Shown here: piece after piece, positions 55,669 to 64,000 of the stretch
Layout: the number at the start of each line of letters is the position of its first letter
Numbering within the stretch: position 1 is the first letter of the stretch
DNA from: SZUA-36 sp963749115
GTDB lineage: Bacteria > Pseudomonadota > Gammaproteobacteria > Xanthomonadales > SZUA-36
NCBI GenBank assembly: GCA_963749115.1
Contig: CAVVLP010000002.1
Location: 186,001-250,000 of the forward strand
Length of the DNA: 64,000 nt
Direction of reading: 5' to 3'
Notes under the pieces: generated by a model
What the model saw: the letters and a program-made list of their open reading frames with translations, nothing else
Told to the model about the DNA's origin: nothing
The model's database searches: none
Position numbers and translations under genes: made by a program

Positions 55669-57471
55669 ATGGATCAGAATTACATCCGGAATTTTTCCAT
55701 TATTGCCCATGTAGATCACGGCAAATCGACGCTGGCTGACCGTTTCATCCAGTTGTGCGGTGCCTTGAGTGAGCGTGAAATGTCCGCGCAAGTGCTTGAT
55801 ACCATGGATATTGAGAGAGAGCGTGGTATTACGATCAAGGCCCAGAGCGTCACCCTGGATTTCAAATCCGAAGACGGCCATGTTTATCATCTGAATTTCA
55901 TTGACACACCCGGGCACGTTGATTTTTCCTACGAGGTTTCGCGCTCACTGGCTGCTTGTGAAGGTGCTTTACTGGTGGTCGACGCGGCGCAGGGAGTGGA
56001 AGCCCAAAGCGTTGCAAATTGCTATACGGCGGTGGAACTCGGACTGGAGGTGATTCCAGTACTGAATAAAGTCGACTTGCCGTCAGCCGAACCCGAGCGG
56101 GTTAAGCAGGAAATTGAGGATATTATCGGTATAGGGGCGACCGATGCCCTTGACGTCAGCGCCAAGACCGGTGTCGGGGTATTACAGGTACTTGAGCGGT
56201 TGGTCCGCGATGTTCCCAGACCAGGTGGTAATCCGGATGCACCGCTTAAAGCACTGATCATTGATTCCTGGTTTGATAATTACCTCGGTGTTGTTTCATT
56301 GATCCGGGTAGTTGATGGTGTGGTCAGCCAGCGTGACAAGATAGAGTTAATGTCCTCGAAAAATCAGCATCAGGTGGATCAGTTGGGTGTATTTACCCCG
56401 AAACGGGAACGCCGGGATGCGCTTTCAGCGGGTGAGGTGGGTTTTCTGGTTGCCAGTATCAAGGATATCCACGGCGCGCCAGTAGGTGACACGATTACGC
56501 TGGCAAAATCGCCGGCATCTGAGCCGCTTCCGGGTTTTGCAAGAATGCAACCCAGGGTATTTGCGGGTTTGTTCCCAACCGACGCCGATGACTACCCCGA
56601 TCTGCGGGAAGCGCTTGAAAAACTGCAACTGAACGATGCAGCCTTGAGTTTCGAAGCTGAAACCTCTGAAGCATTGGGTTTCGGCTTCCGTTGCGGTTTT
56701 CTTGGTCTGCTTCACATGGATATTGTCCAGGAACGTCTGGAGCGTGAATACAATGTCGACCTGATTACCACAGCACCGACGGTCATCTATGAAGTAGAGT
56801 TGACCGATGGTGAAGTTCTGACCCTCGAAAATCCCGCCAAGTTGCCGCCGGTCAATAAAATCGTTGAAATACGTGAGCCCATCATCCAGGCTGATATCCT
56901 GGTGCCGCAGACATATGTCGGTTCTGTCATTGGTCTGTGCGAGGAAAAACGTGGCAAACAGATTGGCATGCACTACCTTGGCGGGCAGGTTTCAATCCAG
57001 TATGAATTACCACTATCAGAGGTTGTATTGGATTTTTTCGACCGGCTGAAGTCCGTCAGCCGGGGTTATGCATCCTTTGATTATCATTTTCTGCGTTTCA
57101 CCGAGGGACCCTTTGTACGTGTTGATGTTCTGATCAATGGTGAACGGGTTGACGCGCTTTCCCTGATCATGCACCGTGACCAGGCTCAGCGGCGTGGTCG
57201 CGAACTGGCTGTCAATATGAAGGAACTGATTCCAAGACAGATGTTCGATGTTGCGATCCAGGCTTCCGTTGGCGCACAGGTCATCGCGCGAACAACCGTC
57301 AAGGCTTTGCGTAAGAATGTCACGGCCAAATGTTATGGCGGTGACGCATCACGCAAGCGCAAGTTACTTGAAAAACAAAAAGCCGGTAAAAAACGAATGA
57401 AGCAGGTCGGTAGTGTTGAAATACCCCAGGAAGCGTTTCTGGCCGTTTTGCAACAGGATGGAAAAAAATAG
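55669..57471 (+). CDS. lepA: Elongation factor 4 (LepA)
   Basis: 600 residues (E. coli 599). GTPase motifs AHVDHGKSTLADRF, DTPGHVDFSYEVS and NKVDLPSAEP, then EF-G-like domains and the LepA-specific C-terminus with AKCYGGDASRKRKLLEKQK. It acts on ribosomes in initiation/assembly or back-translocation. Followed by lepB, the classical pair. Confidence 0.97.
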   Translation: MDQNYIRNFSIIAHVDHGKSTLADRFIQLCGALSEREMSAQVLDTMDIERERGITIKAQSVTLDFKSEDGHVYHLNFIDTPGHVDFSYEVSRSLAACEGALLVVDAAQGVEAQSVANCYTAVELGLEVIPVLNKVDLPSAEPERVKQEIEDIIGIGATDALDVSAKTGVGVLQVLERLVRDVPRPGGNPDAPLKALIIDSWFDNYLGVVSLIRVVDGVVSQRDKIELMSSKNQHQVDQLGVFTPKRERRDALSAGEVGFLVASIKDIHGAPVGDTITLAKSPASEPLPGFARMQPRVFAGLFPTDADDYPDLREALEKLQLNDAALSFEAETSEALGFGFRCGFLGLLHMDIVQERLEREYNVDLITTAPTVIYEVELTDGEVLTLENPAKLPPVNKIVEIREPIIQADILVPQTYVGSVIGLCEEKRGKQIGMHYLGGQVSIQYELPLSEVVLDFFDRLKSVSRGYASFDYHFLRFTEGPFVRVDVLINGERVDALSLIMHRDQAQRRGRELAVNMKELIPRQMFDVAIQASVGAQVIARTTVKALRKNVTAKCYGGDASRKRKLLEKQKAGKKRMKQVGSVEIPQEAFLAVLQQDGKK

Positions 57472-57510
57472 GAAACCCCTGCGCGGGTCAGTCCAAAACA
57501 GGAAAACAAA

Positions 57511-58311
57511 ATGAATATTGATTTTGCATTGGTGCTGGTGGTGTTGACGTCACTTTCCGGTTTTATCTGGCTGGTGGACAGCCTGCTGTTCAGGCAGAAA
57601 CGCATGGATCGCTCGGTTCAAACGAGCATTGAACCGCCGCGTGAACCGGTTATGGTGGAATATGCCCGTTCCCTGTTTCCCGTGCTTCTCATTGTTCTGG
57701 TGTTCCGGTCTTTCCTGTTTGAGCCGTTCAAAATTCCTTCCGGGTCAATGATACCGACATTGCTGGTGGGTGATTTTATCGTGGTTAATAAGTTTTCATA
57801 CGGTATCCGTTTGCCGGTGCTGAACAAAAAAATAATCGATATCGGTGAACCGGATCGTGGTGATGTCGTGGTTTTCCGGTATCCGAAAGATACCAGTGTA
57901 AATTTTATCAAGCGCGCCGTGGGCTTGCCGGGTGACACGATTACCTATCGCGACAAGCAGCTTTTTATCAATGGTGAAAAGGTGGAAGAAACCGCCGCAG
58001 GCCGGTTTGGGAGCAGTAACGTCAAATGCACGACACCGGCAGTTGATGCATCGCTATTTTGGGAGCAGTTGGGTAATGCGAATCACAATATCCTGTTACA
58101 TGACCGTAGTGGCAGTCGCAATGGACAGTGGGTTGTGCCGGAAGGACACTATTTCATGATGGGTGATAACCGGGATCGCAGTAACGATAGCCGTGAGTGG
58201 GGGTTTGTACCGGAAGAGAACATATTGGGCCGGGCCGTGGGTATCTGGCTCAATTTTGATTTCGAAAAAGGCTGTGCGGATTTATCGCGGGTCGGAAATG
58301 GAATACACTAG
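57511..58311 (+). CDS. lepB: Signal peptidase I
   Basis: 266 residues. Two N-terminal membrane segments (~5-23 and ~52-70), the catalytic Ser in PSGSMIPTLLVGDFIVV and the catalytic Lys in NFIKRAVGLPGD. MGDNRDRSNDSREWGFVP is the family box E. It removes signal peptides from exported proteins at the outer face of the inner membrane. Conserved lepA-lepB-rnc-era order. Confidence 0.97.
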   Translation: MNIDFALVLVVLTSLSGFIWLVDSLLFRQKRMDRSVQTSIEPPREPVMVEYARSLFPVLLIVLVFRSFLFEPFKIPSGSMIPTLLVGDFIVVNKFSYGIRLPVLNKKIIDIGEPDRGDVVVFRYPKDTSVNFIKRAVGLPGDTITYRDKQLFINGEKVEETAAGRFGSSNVKCTTPAVDASLFWEQLGNANHNILLHDRSGSRNGQWVVPEGHYFMMGDNRDRSNDSREWGFVPEENILGRAVGIWLNFDFEKGCADLSRVGNGIH

Positions 58312-58371
58312 TGTCACAGGTGCAAGACGCGATATAGTGAAAATACTAAATTAATTGACAGGATGGGGACT

Positions 58372-58741
58372 ATGAAAATTCATAAACAAAACGGTATTAC
58401 CCTGATCGGGTTTATCTTTGTACTCAGTTTTGTGATCTTTGTGTCCTTTATCGGAATGAAGATCGGACCGATTTACATGGAATACTTTGCAGTGGTCAGT
58501 GCAATGAACGCGGTGGCAGCTGAAAAGGGAAGCGCAAGAATGTCGCCTTATGATATTCGCGCAAAGATTTTGAACCAGCTGTATGTCAGTTATTCGGCAG
58601 ATAATGTCAAGGAAAAACATATCAAGCTAACCCGTAGTAACGGTGTCTACACTGCGTATCGCGTATGAGGTACGCAAACCGGTGATGGGAAATCTGGACG
58701 TGGTTGCCAAGTTTGACAGAACCGTACTGACTTTCGGCTAA
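58372..58741 (+). CDS. DUF4845 family membrane protein (one-base frameshift)
   Basis: A small protein conserved between lepB and rnc in many gammaproteobacteria. MKIHKQNGITLIGFIFVLS leads into a membrane segment (~9-30) and a periplasmic domain. Read literally it stops at 58668 after NGVYTAYRV. Skipping one base at 58651 gives NGVYLRIAYEVRKPVMGNLD and a natural end TVLTFG at 58741, for 122 residues. The start could also be the ATG at 58363. The N-terminus resembles a prepilin-type leader (NGITLIGFI). Confidence 0.82.
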
Positions 58742-58786
58742 ATAATCCCGCTTGAACAAGCTTATTCGCGTCTGAATGCTTGCGAA

Positions 58787-59458
58787 ATGAGGGAAATTCC
58801 GGGTATACCCTATAGATTTAAAGACCCTGAATTACTGGCGTTGGCATTGTCTCATCGCAGTGTCGGACGTCTCAATAATGAACGTCTCGAGTTCCTCGGC
58901 GACAGCATCTTGAATTTTGTCGTTTCCGCACGTTTATTTGATCTGAACACCGATAGCAATGAAGGTGACCTCACACGTTTACGAGCGCGCGTGGTGCGTG
59001 GCGATACCCTCGCGCAACTGGCAACCGGTCTTAATCTGGGCGATCACCTCAGGCTGGGTGAGGGCGAGTTGAAATCCGGTGGGTTTAAGCGGAACTCAAT
59101 CCTGGCAAATACCCTGGAGGCCATATTCGGCGCGATTTATCTCGATGGCGGATTCGAGTCCTGTGCGAAGGTCATACGTCATGTTTGCAACCCGTTCATT
59201 GCCCTGCTGCCTGATGCCGATGAACTAAAGGACTCAAAGACCCGTTTGCAGGAGTGGTTACAGGGGCACGGTTATTCATTGCCGGAATACAGTGTGCTTA
59301 GCGATGAAGGGCCGCCGCACAAGAAGACGTTCCTGGTGCAATGTGTCAGCCAGGCTGCAGGTATAAAGGTTACCGGCAAGAGTAGCAGCAGACGCAAAGC
59401 GGAGCAGGTTGCTGCACTGGCGGCGCTTGATTTCATTGCAAAAAACTCAAAAAAATGA
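58787..59458 (+). CDS. rnc: Ribonuclease III
   Basis: 223 residues (E. coli 226). Catalytic NERLEFLGDSILNFV (~residues 30-44) with the second acidic site NTLEAIFGAIYLDGG, then a double-stranded RNA binding domain (DSKTRLQEWLQGHG, GKSSSRRKAEQVAALAAL). It processes rRNA and structured mRNAs. The stop is 10 nt before the era start. Confidence 0.96.
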   Translation: MREIPGIPYRFKDPELLALALSHRSVGRLNNERLEFLGDSILNFVVSARLFDLNTDSNEGDLTRLRARVVRGDTLAQLATGLNLGDHLRLGEGELKSGGFKRNSILANTLEAIFGAIYLDGGFESCAKVIRHVCNPFIALLPDADELKDSKTRLQEWLQGHGYSLPEYSVLSDEGPPHKKTFLVQCVSQAAGIKVTGKSSSRRKAEQVAALAALDFIAKNSKK

Positions 59459-59468
59459 GTGCTGGCAA

Positions 59469-60380
59469 ATGACAGATAACAGTGAGTTCCAGGAAGATTT
59501 CCGGTTTGGTTATGTGTCCATCATTGGCAGGCCCAATGTTGGCAAATCCACCCTGTTGAACCAGATATTGGGTCAGAAAGTCAGTATCGTCACCGCCAAG
59601 CCCCAGACGACCCGGCAAAAGCTGGCTGGTATCAAGACAACACCGCAGGGGCAGGTCGTCTATGTTGATACACCGGGTATACATCATTCTGCCAAACGCG
59701 CTTTGAACCGTTATATGAACCGTGTTGCACAGGCATCTTTTCGCGATGTCGACCTGGTACTGTTCATGATTGAAGCAGGTAACTGGAGTCGGCAGGATGA
59801 GTTTGTCGCCAGGGCACTGCGTTCGGTCGATGTGCCCGTGATACTGGTGCTCAACAAGATTGACCTGGTTCCCGACAAGGAGTCATTGCTGACATTTATT
59901 GACAAGAATTTCAGTGATGATGATTTCGTTGACATCATGATGATTTCGGCAAAAAATGGCAGCGGTGTTGACGAGTTGGAAAAACAGGTTTTGAGTAAAC
60001 TGCCTTTCTCCAGACCGTTCTACGATTCGGATCAGTTTACCGACCGCAGTGAACGCTTTCTTGCAGCGGAAATGATTCGCGAACAACTGACTTTACGTTT
60101 ACATCAGGAATTACCCTACGCACTGACCGTACAGATTGAAGAATTCAAACGCACTGGAAATATGCTGACAATCGGTGCCATCATCTATGTGGAACGGGAA
60201 TCCCAGAAGCAAATCACGATTGGTAAAAACGGCGTGGTACTCAAACAGGTCGGCAGCGGGGCACGTATTGTGTTGGAGGAACTATTCGGCGAAAAGATTT
60301 TCCTGCGTCTATGGGTCAAAGTCAGCAAGGACTGGTCGGATAGCGACAAATTGATTGAAAGGTATGGGTACACGGACTAG
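59469..60380 (+). CDS. era: GTPase Era
   Basis: 303 residues from ATG 59469 (MTDNSEFQEDFRFGYVSII); an upstream in-frame ATG lies inside rnc and is rejected. G motifs GRPNVGKSTLLNQ, DTPGIHHSA and LNKIDLV; C-terminal KH domain with TIGKNGVVLKQVGSGARIVL. It binds the 3' end of 16S rRNA in 30S assembly. Confidence 0.97.
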   Translation: MTDNSEFQEDFRFGYVSIIGRPNVGKSTLLNQILGQKVSIVTAKPQTTRQKLAGIKTTPQGQVVYVDTPGIHHSAKRALNRYMNRVAQASFRDVDLVLFMIEAGNWSRQDEFVARALRSVDVPVILVLNKIDLVPDKESLLTFIDKNFSDDDFVDIMMISAKNGSGVDELEKQVLSKLPFSRPFYDSDQFTDRSERFLAAEMIREQLTLRLHQELPYALTVQIEEFKRTGNMLTIGAIIYVERESQKQITIGKNGVVLKQVGSGARIVLEELFGEKIFLRLWVKVSKDWSDSDKLIERYGYTD

Positions 60381-60415
60381 CGCTCTGTCATGAGCAGTCG
60401 TTCAAGGCGATATTG

Positions 60416-61108
60416 ATGAGTCGTATACAACTGGAGCCTGCCTATATTTTGCACAGCCGCTCTTTTCGTGAAACCAGCCTGATCGTGGAGGCATTCACAC
60501 GTGAGCACGGTCGCATCGCCGTGGTTGCCCGTGGTGTAAAGTCGCCCCGCTCGCGTTGGCGGAACGTCCTGCAACCATTCCGGCCCTTGTTACTCAGTTG
60601 GAACCAGAAAAGTGACCTGGGTACACTGACAGCGGCAGACCAGGTGGCATCACCACCTGCCTTGCAGGGCCAGGCACTGTTTTGCGGCTTGTATCTGAAT
60701 GAATTATTGATGCGTCTGTTGCACCGGGGTGATCCGCATGCCGAGGTCTTCGAGCGGTACCGGCACGTACTGTCTGAATTGGCTTCGGATGCCACACCCC
60801 AGCCGCTTTTAAGGGTATTTGAAAAACATCTGTTGGAAGCTACTGGATACGCGATGTTACTGGATCGGGAATATGACAGCGGCGCTGACATCCAGCCGCA
60901 AGGCTGGTACGACTACCAACCGCTGCGTGGTCCCGTATTATGCACAGGGCCGGGGGAAAACCGTGTTTCCGGCGCTGCGTTGCTGGCCTTGCACGCTGAA
61001 ATTCTACATACCGAAAATCTGCCGGAATTGCGTATGATGATGCGCAGCGTTATAGGCTATCATCTCGGTGATAAGCCACTGGCAAGCTTGTCCCTGTTTT
61101 CCGCCTGA
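60416..61108 (+). CDS. recO: DNA repair protein RecO
   Basis: 230 residues from ATG 60416 (MSRIQLEPAYILHSRSFRET). The N-terminal OB fold contains VVARGVKSPRSRWRNVLQPF, followed by a helical domain (CGLYLNELLMRLLHRGDPH). With RecR it loads RecA on SSB-coated gaps. In the conserved era-recO-pdxJ string. Confidence 0.95.
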   Translation: MSRIQLEPAYILHSRSFRETSLIVEAFTREHGRIAVVARGVKSPRSRWRNVLQPFRPLLLSWNQKSDLGTLTAADQVASPPALQGQALFCGLYLNELLMRLLHRGDPHAEVFERYRHVLSELASDATPQPLLRVFEKHLLEATGYAMLLDREYDSGADIQPQGWYDYQPLRGPVLCTGPGENRVSGAALLALHAEILHTENLPELRMMMRSVIGYHLGDKPLASLSLFSA

Positions 61109-61138
61109 CTATGTCGGCGTATTGAGAGGTAAACCATT

Positions 61139-61861
61139 ATGCGATCCGGGAAATTATTGTTGGGTGTCAATATCGATCACGTCGCGACTATTCGACAGGC
61201 ACGGGGTGCAAATTATCCGAGTGTCCTGGAAGCTGCACGGGTTGCTGAAAGCGCGGGTGCGGATGCGATTACCGTACATTTACGGGAAGACCGGAGGCAT
61301 ATACAGGACCAGGAAGTGGTGGCCTTATGCAAGCAGGTAAAAACCCGTGTCAATCTTGAGATGGCCGTAACCGAGGAAATGCTGGCCATTGCAGAGCTAA
61401 ATCGCCCGGCCGATGTTTGCCTGGTCCCGGAAAAACGCGAAGAACTGACAACCGAGGGTGGTTTGGATGTGCTGACCCATTTTGATGCCGTTAAATACGC
61501 CTGCAAACGACTGGCTGCAGCAGGGATCCGGGTGTCGCTGTTTATCGATCCGGATATCGCGCAACTCAATGCCGCCCTGGCTTGTGGAGCACCGGTTGTT
61601 GAATTGCATACCGGCAGTTATGCAAACGCCGAAAAAAAGGCTGTTGAGAGGGAATATCAACGTATCGTCAGTGCGGCAGAACATGGTGATTCGATCGGTT
61701 TGCAGGTCAATGCGGGGCACGGGTTGCACTATGGCAATGTAAAACCGATTGTACGTATTCCACAATTGGTGGAACTCAATATCGGCCATTCCATCGTTGC
61801 ACAGGCCCTTTTTGATGGCTTACACAAAGCCATCACTGACATGCTTGTGATGATGAAATAA
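61139..61861 (+). CDS. pdxJ: Pyridoxine 5'-phosphate synthase
   Basis: 240 residues, TIM barrel. LGVNIDHVATIRQARGANYP is the signature N-terminus, with DAITVHLREDRRHIQDQEV, LVPEKREELTTEGGLDV and QVNAGHGLHYGNV in the active site. It makes PNP from 1-deoxyxylulose-5-phosphate and aminoacetone phosphate; serC at the window start provides an earlier step of the same pathway. Confidence 0.97.
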   Translation: MRSGKLLLGVNIDHVATIRQARGANYPSVLEAARVAESAGADAITVHLREDRRHIQDQEVVALCKQVKTRVNLEMAVTEEMLAIAELNRPADVCLVPEKREELTTEGGLDVLTHFDAVKYACKRLAAAGIRVSLFIDPDIAQLNAALACGAPVVELHTGSYANAEKKAVEREYQRIVSAAEHGDSIGLQVNAGHGLHYGNVKPIVRIPQLVELNIGHSIVAQALFDGLHKAITDMLVMMK

Positions 61862-61938
61862 TATTTATTAACAATCAATAAGACAGCTTTCTTCTTAAGA
61901 TGTTATCTAACGAGAGGCTCAAAACGGGATATATGCAC

Positions 61939-63279
61939 ATGGGGCGTAGTCGTAAAAAGCTATCCGACCAGCCATTTGAACTGGACATTGGTTTACTTGA
62001 TTCGAAGGGCTTGGGGTTGGCAGAATTTGAAGAAAAAACACTCCATGTATTTGATGGTTTGCCGGGTGAAAAAATCATCGCACGAAACCTGTTCGGACGA
62101 AAGAACAGGGGTAAAGCTGAGACCCTGGAAGTCCTGCTTCCATCCGCTGACCGGGTCGAAGCCCGTTGCCCTTCTTTTGGTATCTGCGGTGCCTGCAGTC
62201 TGCAGCATATGTCCATGGCCGCCCAATTGTCCCGAAAACAGGATGCATTGTTGAGTTGCCTGCGGCAAACCGGTATTGAACCGGAGCAGGTCTATGCACC
62301 ACTGGATGCTTCACACTGGAACTATCGTCGCAAAGCACGGCTTTCAGTACGGGATGTGGCTGCTAAAGAGCGGGTGCTGGTCGGTTTTCGAGAACGTAAC
62401 GGCCGCTACGTTGCGGAAATGGATGAGTGCCATGTTCTGCATACGGTCATCGCGGATGCCCTGCCAAAATTGTCACGCTTGATAGAGACACTGGAGTGCC
62501 GGTCGAGCATCCCCCAGATCGAGGTGGCTTGCGGTGATGAACGCTGCGCATTGATTATCCGTCATCTCGAGGCATTGTCGGGCGAGGATATAGAGGGCCT
62601 GAAGGCTTTCGCCCGCGACACGGGCCACGGAATTTATTTACAGTCGGCCGGTCCGGACAGTGTGAAGCTCCTGGAACCCGTTGATTTTCAGTTGGAGTAT
62701 GTACTTGAGTCGCTCAATCTGCGATTCCAGTTTGAACCGCTGGATTTCATCCAGGTAAACGGTGATTTGAATTTGCGGATGGTCGAGCGCGCACTGGAGT
62801 TGCTGGACCCGCAAGCTGAAGATAGTGTCCTTGACCTTTTCTGTGGGCTTGGCAATTTTACGCTTCCGCTGGCACAGCGTGCCGGGCAGGTGACCGGCCT
62901 GGAAGGATCTGCCGAGATGGTTGAGCGCGGTCGGGTCAATGCAGCCCGCAATGGGCTGGATAATGTTGAATTTCACACCTCCGACTTATACCAGTGCGCT
63001 GATACACCGCCCTGGCCGTCGGCTGACTACAACAAGATCCTGTTAGATCCCCCACGTTCGGGTGCGCTGGAGTTGCTGCCGTGGATTGCTGCCAGCAAGG
63101 TGAACAGGGTGCTATATATTTCCTGCAACCCGGAAACGTTGGCGAAGGATGCCGCGGTTTTGGTAATGCAACACGGTTTCAGTCTCCTTGGAGCAGGAAT
63201 CATGAATATGTTTCCACATACCCATCACAGCGAAGCCATCGCCCTGTTCGAGCGTAAAACTGACGGGTCATTGCCATGA
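61939..63279 (+). CDS. rlmD: 23S rRNA (uracil-1939-C5)-methyltransferase RlmD
   Basis: 446 residues from ATG 61939 (MGRSRKKLSDQPFELDIGLL), with GGGA ~9 nt upstream; in-frame ATGs at 61900 and 61933 are alternatives. N-terminal TRAM domain, the Fe-S cysteines in ARCPSFGICGACSLQHM, SAM motif LDLFCGLGNFTLPLA, DPPRSGA, and the catalytic Cys in YISCNPETLAKDAA. Its stop overlaps the nagZ start by 4 bp. Confidence 0.94.
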   Translation: MGRSRKKLSDQPFELDIGLLDSKGLGLAEFEEKTLHVFDGLPGEKIIARNLFGRKNRGKAETLEVLLPSADRVEARCPSFGICGACSLQHMSMAAQLSRKQDALLSCLRQTGIEPEQVYAPLDASHWNYRRKARLSVRDVAAKERVLVGFRERNGRYVAEMDECHVLHTVIADALPKLSRLIETLECRSSIPQIEVACGDERCALIIRHLEALSGEDIEGLKAFARDTGHGIYLQSAGPDSVKLLEPVDFQLEYVLESLNLRFQFEPLDFIQVNGDLNLRMVERALELLDPQAEDSVLDLFCGLGNFTLPLAQRAGQVTGLEGSAEMVERGRVNAARNGLDNVEFHTSDLYQCADTPPWPSADYNKILLDPPRSGALELLPWIAASKVNRVLYISCNPETLAKDAAVLVMQHGFSLLGAGIMNMFPHTHHSEAIALFERKTDGSLP

Positions 63280-64000
63280 CCACCACTTCTTCACAATCAG
63301 CCGCTGATCAGCCATTGGGGCCGTTACTGATTGGGCTCGCCGGTCTTGAGATCAATCCCGAAGAAACCACCTGGCTGCGCCACCCGGCAGTAGGTGGTGT
63401 TGTTCTGTTCACACGTAATTACCGCGATCTTTCGCAGTTGTCTGAGCTCACCGCCTCAATTTCGAAGATAGCAGGGCGGGATTTGTTAATCTGTGTTGAC
63501 CACGAGGGTGGACGTGTACAGCGGTTCAGGGACGGTTTTACACGATTGCCGCCATTGGCTGTGCTGGGAAAAATGTATACGGAATCTGCGGCAAATGCCC
63601 TGGACTTTGCCTACCGGCATGGACGTGTGATGGCCACGGAATTATTGCTCTGTGGTGTGGACCTGAGTTTTGCACCGGTACTGGACCTTGGTGACCGCAG
63701 CGTGATTATTGGTGATCGGGCATTTGCAGCGGATCCCACGGCCATTATCGCGCTTTCCGACGCCTATATTGGTGGTATGCACGATGCCGGAATGGCCGCA
63801 ACTGGCAAACACTTTCCCGGTCATGGTTCGGTAGAGGCAGATTCACACACGGATGACGTTTGTGACCCGCGTCCGTTTGAGCTTATCGAGGCGGCTGATC
63901 TAAAACCGTTTGCAGCCTTGAGCGGGAAGTTGGATGCGATGATGATGGCGCATGTGCTGTATACGGCTGTTGATGAAAAACCTGCGGGCTATTCGCCATT
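63276..64000 (+). CDS. nagZ: Beta-N-acetylhexosaminidase NagZ (3' end outside the window)
   Basis: First 241 codons of a glycoside hydrolase family 3 enzyme, open to the window edge. GGVVLFTRNYRDLSQL, LLICVDHEGGRVQRFRDGFT and the conserved GKHFPGHGSVEADSHTD (His/Asp catalytic dyad region) match NagZ, including the short form of ~340 residues. It removes GlcNAc from anhydro-muropeptides in murein recycling, upstream of the mpaA step seen at 15.6 kb. Confidence 0.95.
   Translation, partial: MTTTSSQSAADQPLGPLLIGLAGLEINPEETTWLRHPAVGGVVLFTRNYRDLSQLSELTASISKIAGRDLLICVDHEGGRVQRFRDGFTRLPPLAVLGKMYTESAANALDFAYRHGRVMATELLLCGVDLSFAPVLDLGDRSVIIGDRAFAADPTAIIALSDAYIGGMHDAGMAATGKHFPGHGSVEADSHTDDVCDPRPFELIEAADLKPFAALSGKLDAMMMAHVLYTAVDEKPAGYSP

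Noticed and set aside
1401..58741. Programmed +1 frameshifting or a genome with unusual decoding
   Set aside because: The 15 shift sites share no slippery sequence or following stop (CTT-G, CTT-A, GCA-G, GGA-T, GAA-G, TAC-A and an A-run are all seen) and they hit unrelated genes; read-level insertion errors explain them more simply.

Overview
The window is a chromosomal segment of a gammaproteobacterium outside the enteric group. The evidence is gene order: serC-pheA-aroA-cmk-rpsA-ihfB-lapAB, then a wbpL/wbpM/galU-type glycan block, and at the other end rpoE-rseA-rseB-rseC-mucD-lepA-lepB-(DUF4845)-rnc-era-recO-pdxJ followed by rlmD-nagZ. Both blocks recall Pseudomonas-like genomes. The pantothenate/CoA operon, with a PanG-type ketopantoate reductase, recalls Francisella-type gammaproteobacteria. 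No rRNA, tRNA, CRISPR array, prophage or complete insertion sequence was seen.

Layout. 0-6.4 kb: the end of purF, then serine and aromatic amino acid genes, cmk and rpsA. 6.4-13.7 kb: ihfB, lapAB, a surface-glycan block, an esterase and nfuA. 13.7-16.3 kb (minus strand): two small cytochromes c, and a murein-peptide amidase paired with a Glu/Asp racemase homologue. 16.4-28.7 kb: an accessory-flavoured stretch with the SOS polymerase genes dnaE2 and imuB split apart, an orphan secreted protein, the panG-panB-panC-coaBC-coaX operon, and dispersed structured repeats at both edges. 28.8-33 kb: a YtrA-like GntR/ABC exporter operon and a sodium/solute symporter. 33-45 kb: an FKBP isomerase, a DUF2058 protein, metH with an ArsR-methyltransferase fusion, a GDH-180 type glutamate dehydrogenase and NAD kinase. 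45-51 kb: a 5'-nucleotidase, glutaryl-CoA dehydrogenase, murB, pyrD and an ALDH7-type dehydrogenase. 51-64 kb: the sigma-E regulon core, secretion and RNA-processing genes, ending inside nagZ.

Two things matter most. First, nine conserved genes are interrupted at 15 places, and every one is repaired by removing a single base; no case needs an added base. Essential genes such as aroA are affected. Insertion errors from long reads are the simplest explanation, so these genes should be treated as intact until read data say otherwise. Second, a family of intergenic repeats (16.4-16.9 kb, 28.25-28.67 kb and a relative at 14.5-14.75 kb) carries a long hairpin with perfect 28-nt arms. The one base that differs between the two copies is compensated on the other arm, which suggests the structure itself is maintained.

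Functional links: dnaE2 has a perfect LexA box over its start codon and imuB lies 6.6 kb away with no imuA in the window. MetH sits behind an ArsR-methyltransferase that has a palindromic operator on its own start. The pan/coa genes overlap by a few bases and would make pantothenate and convert it towards CoA.
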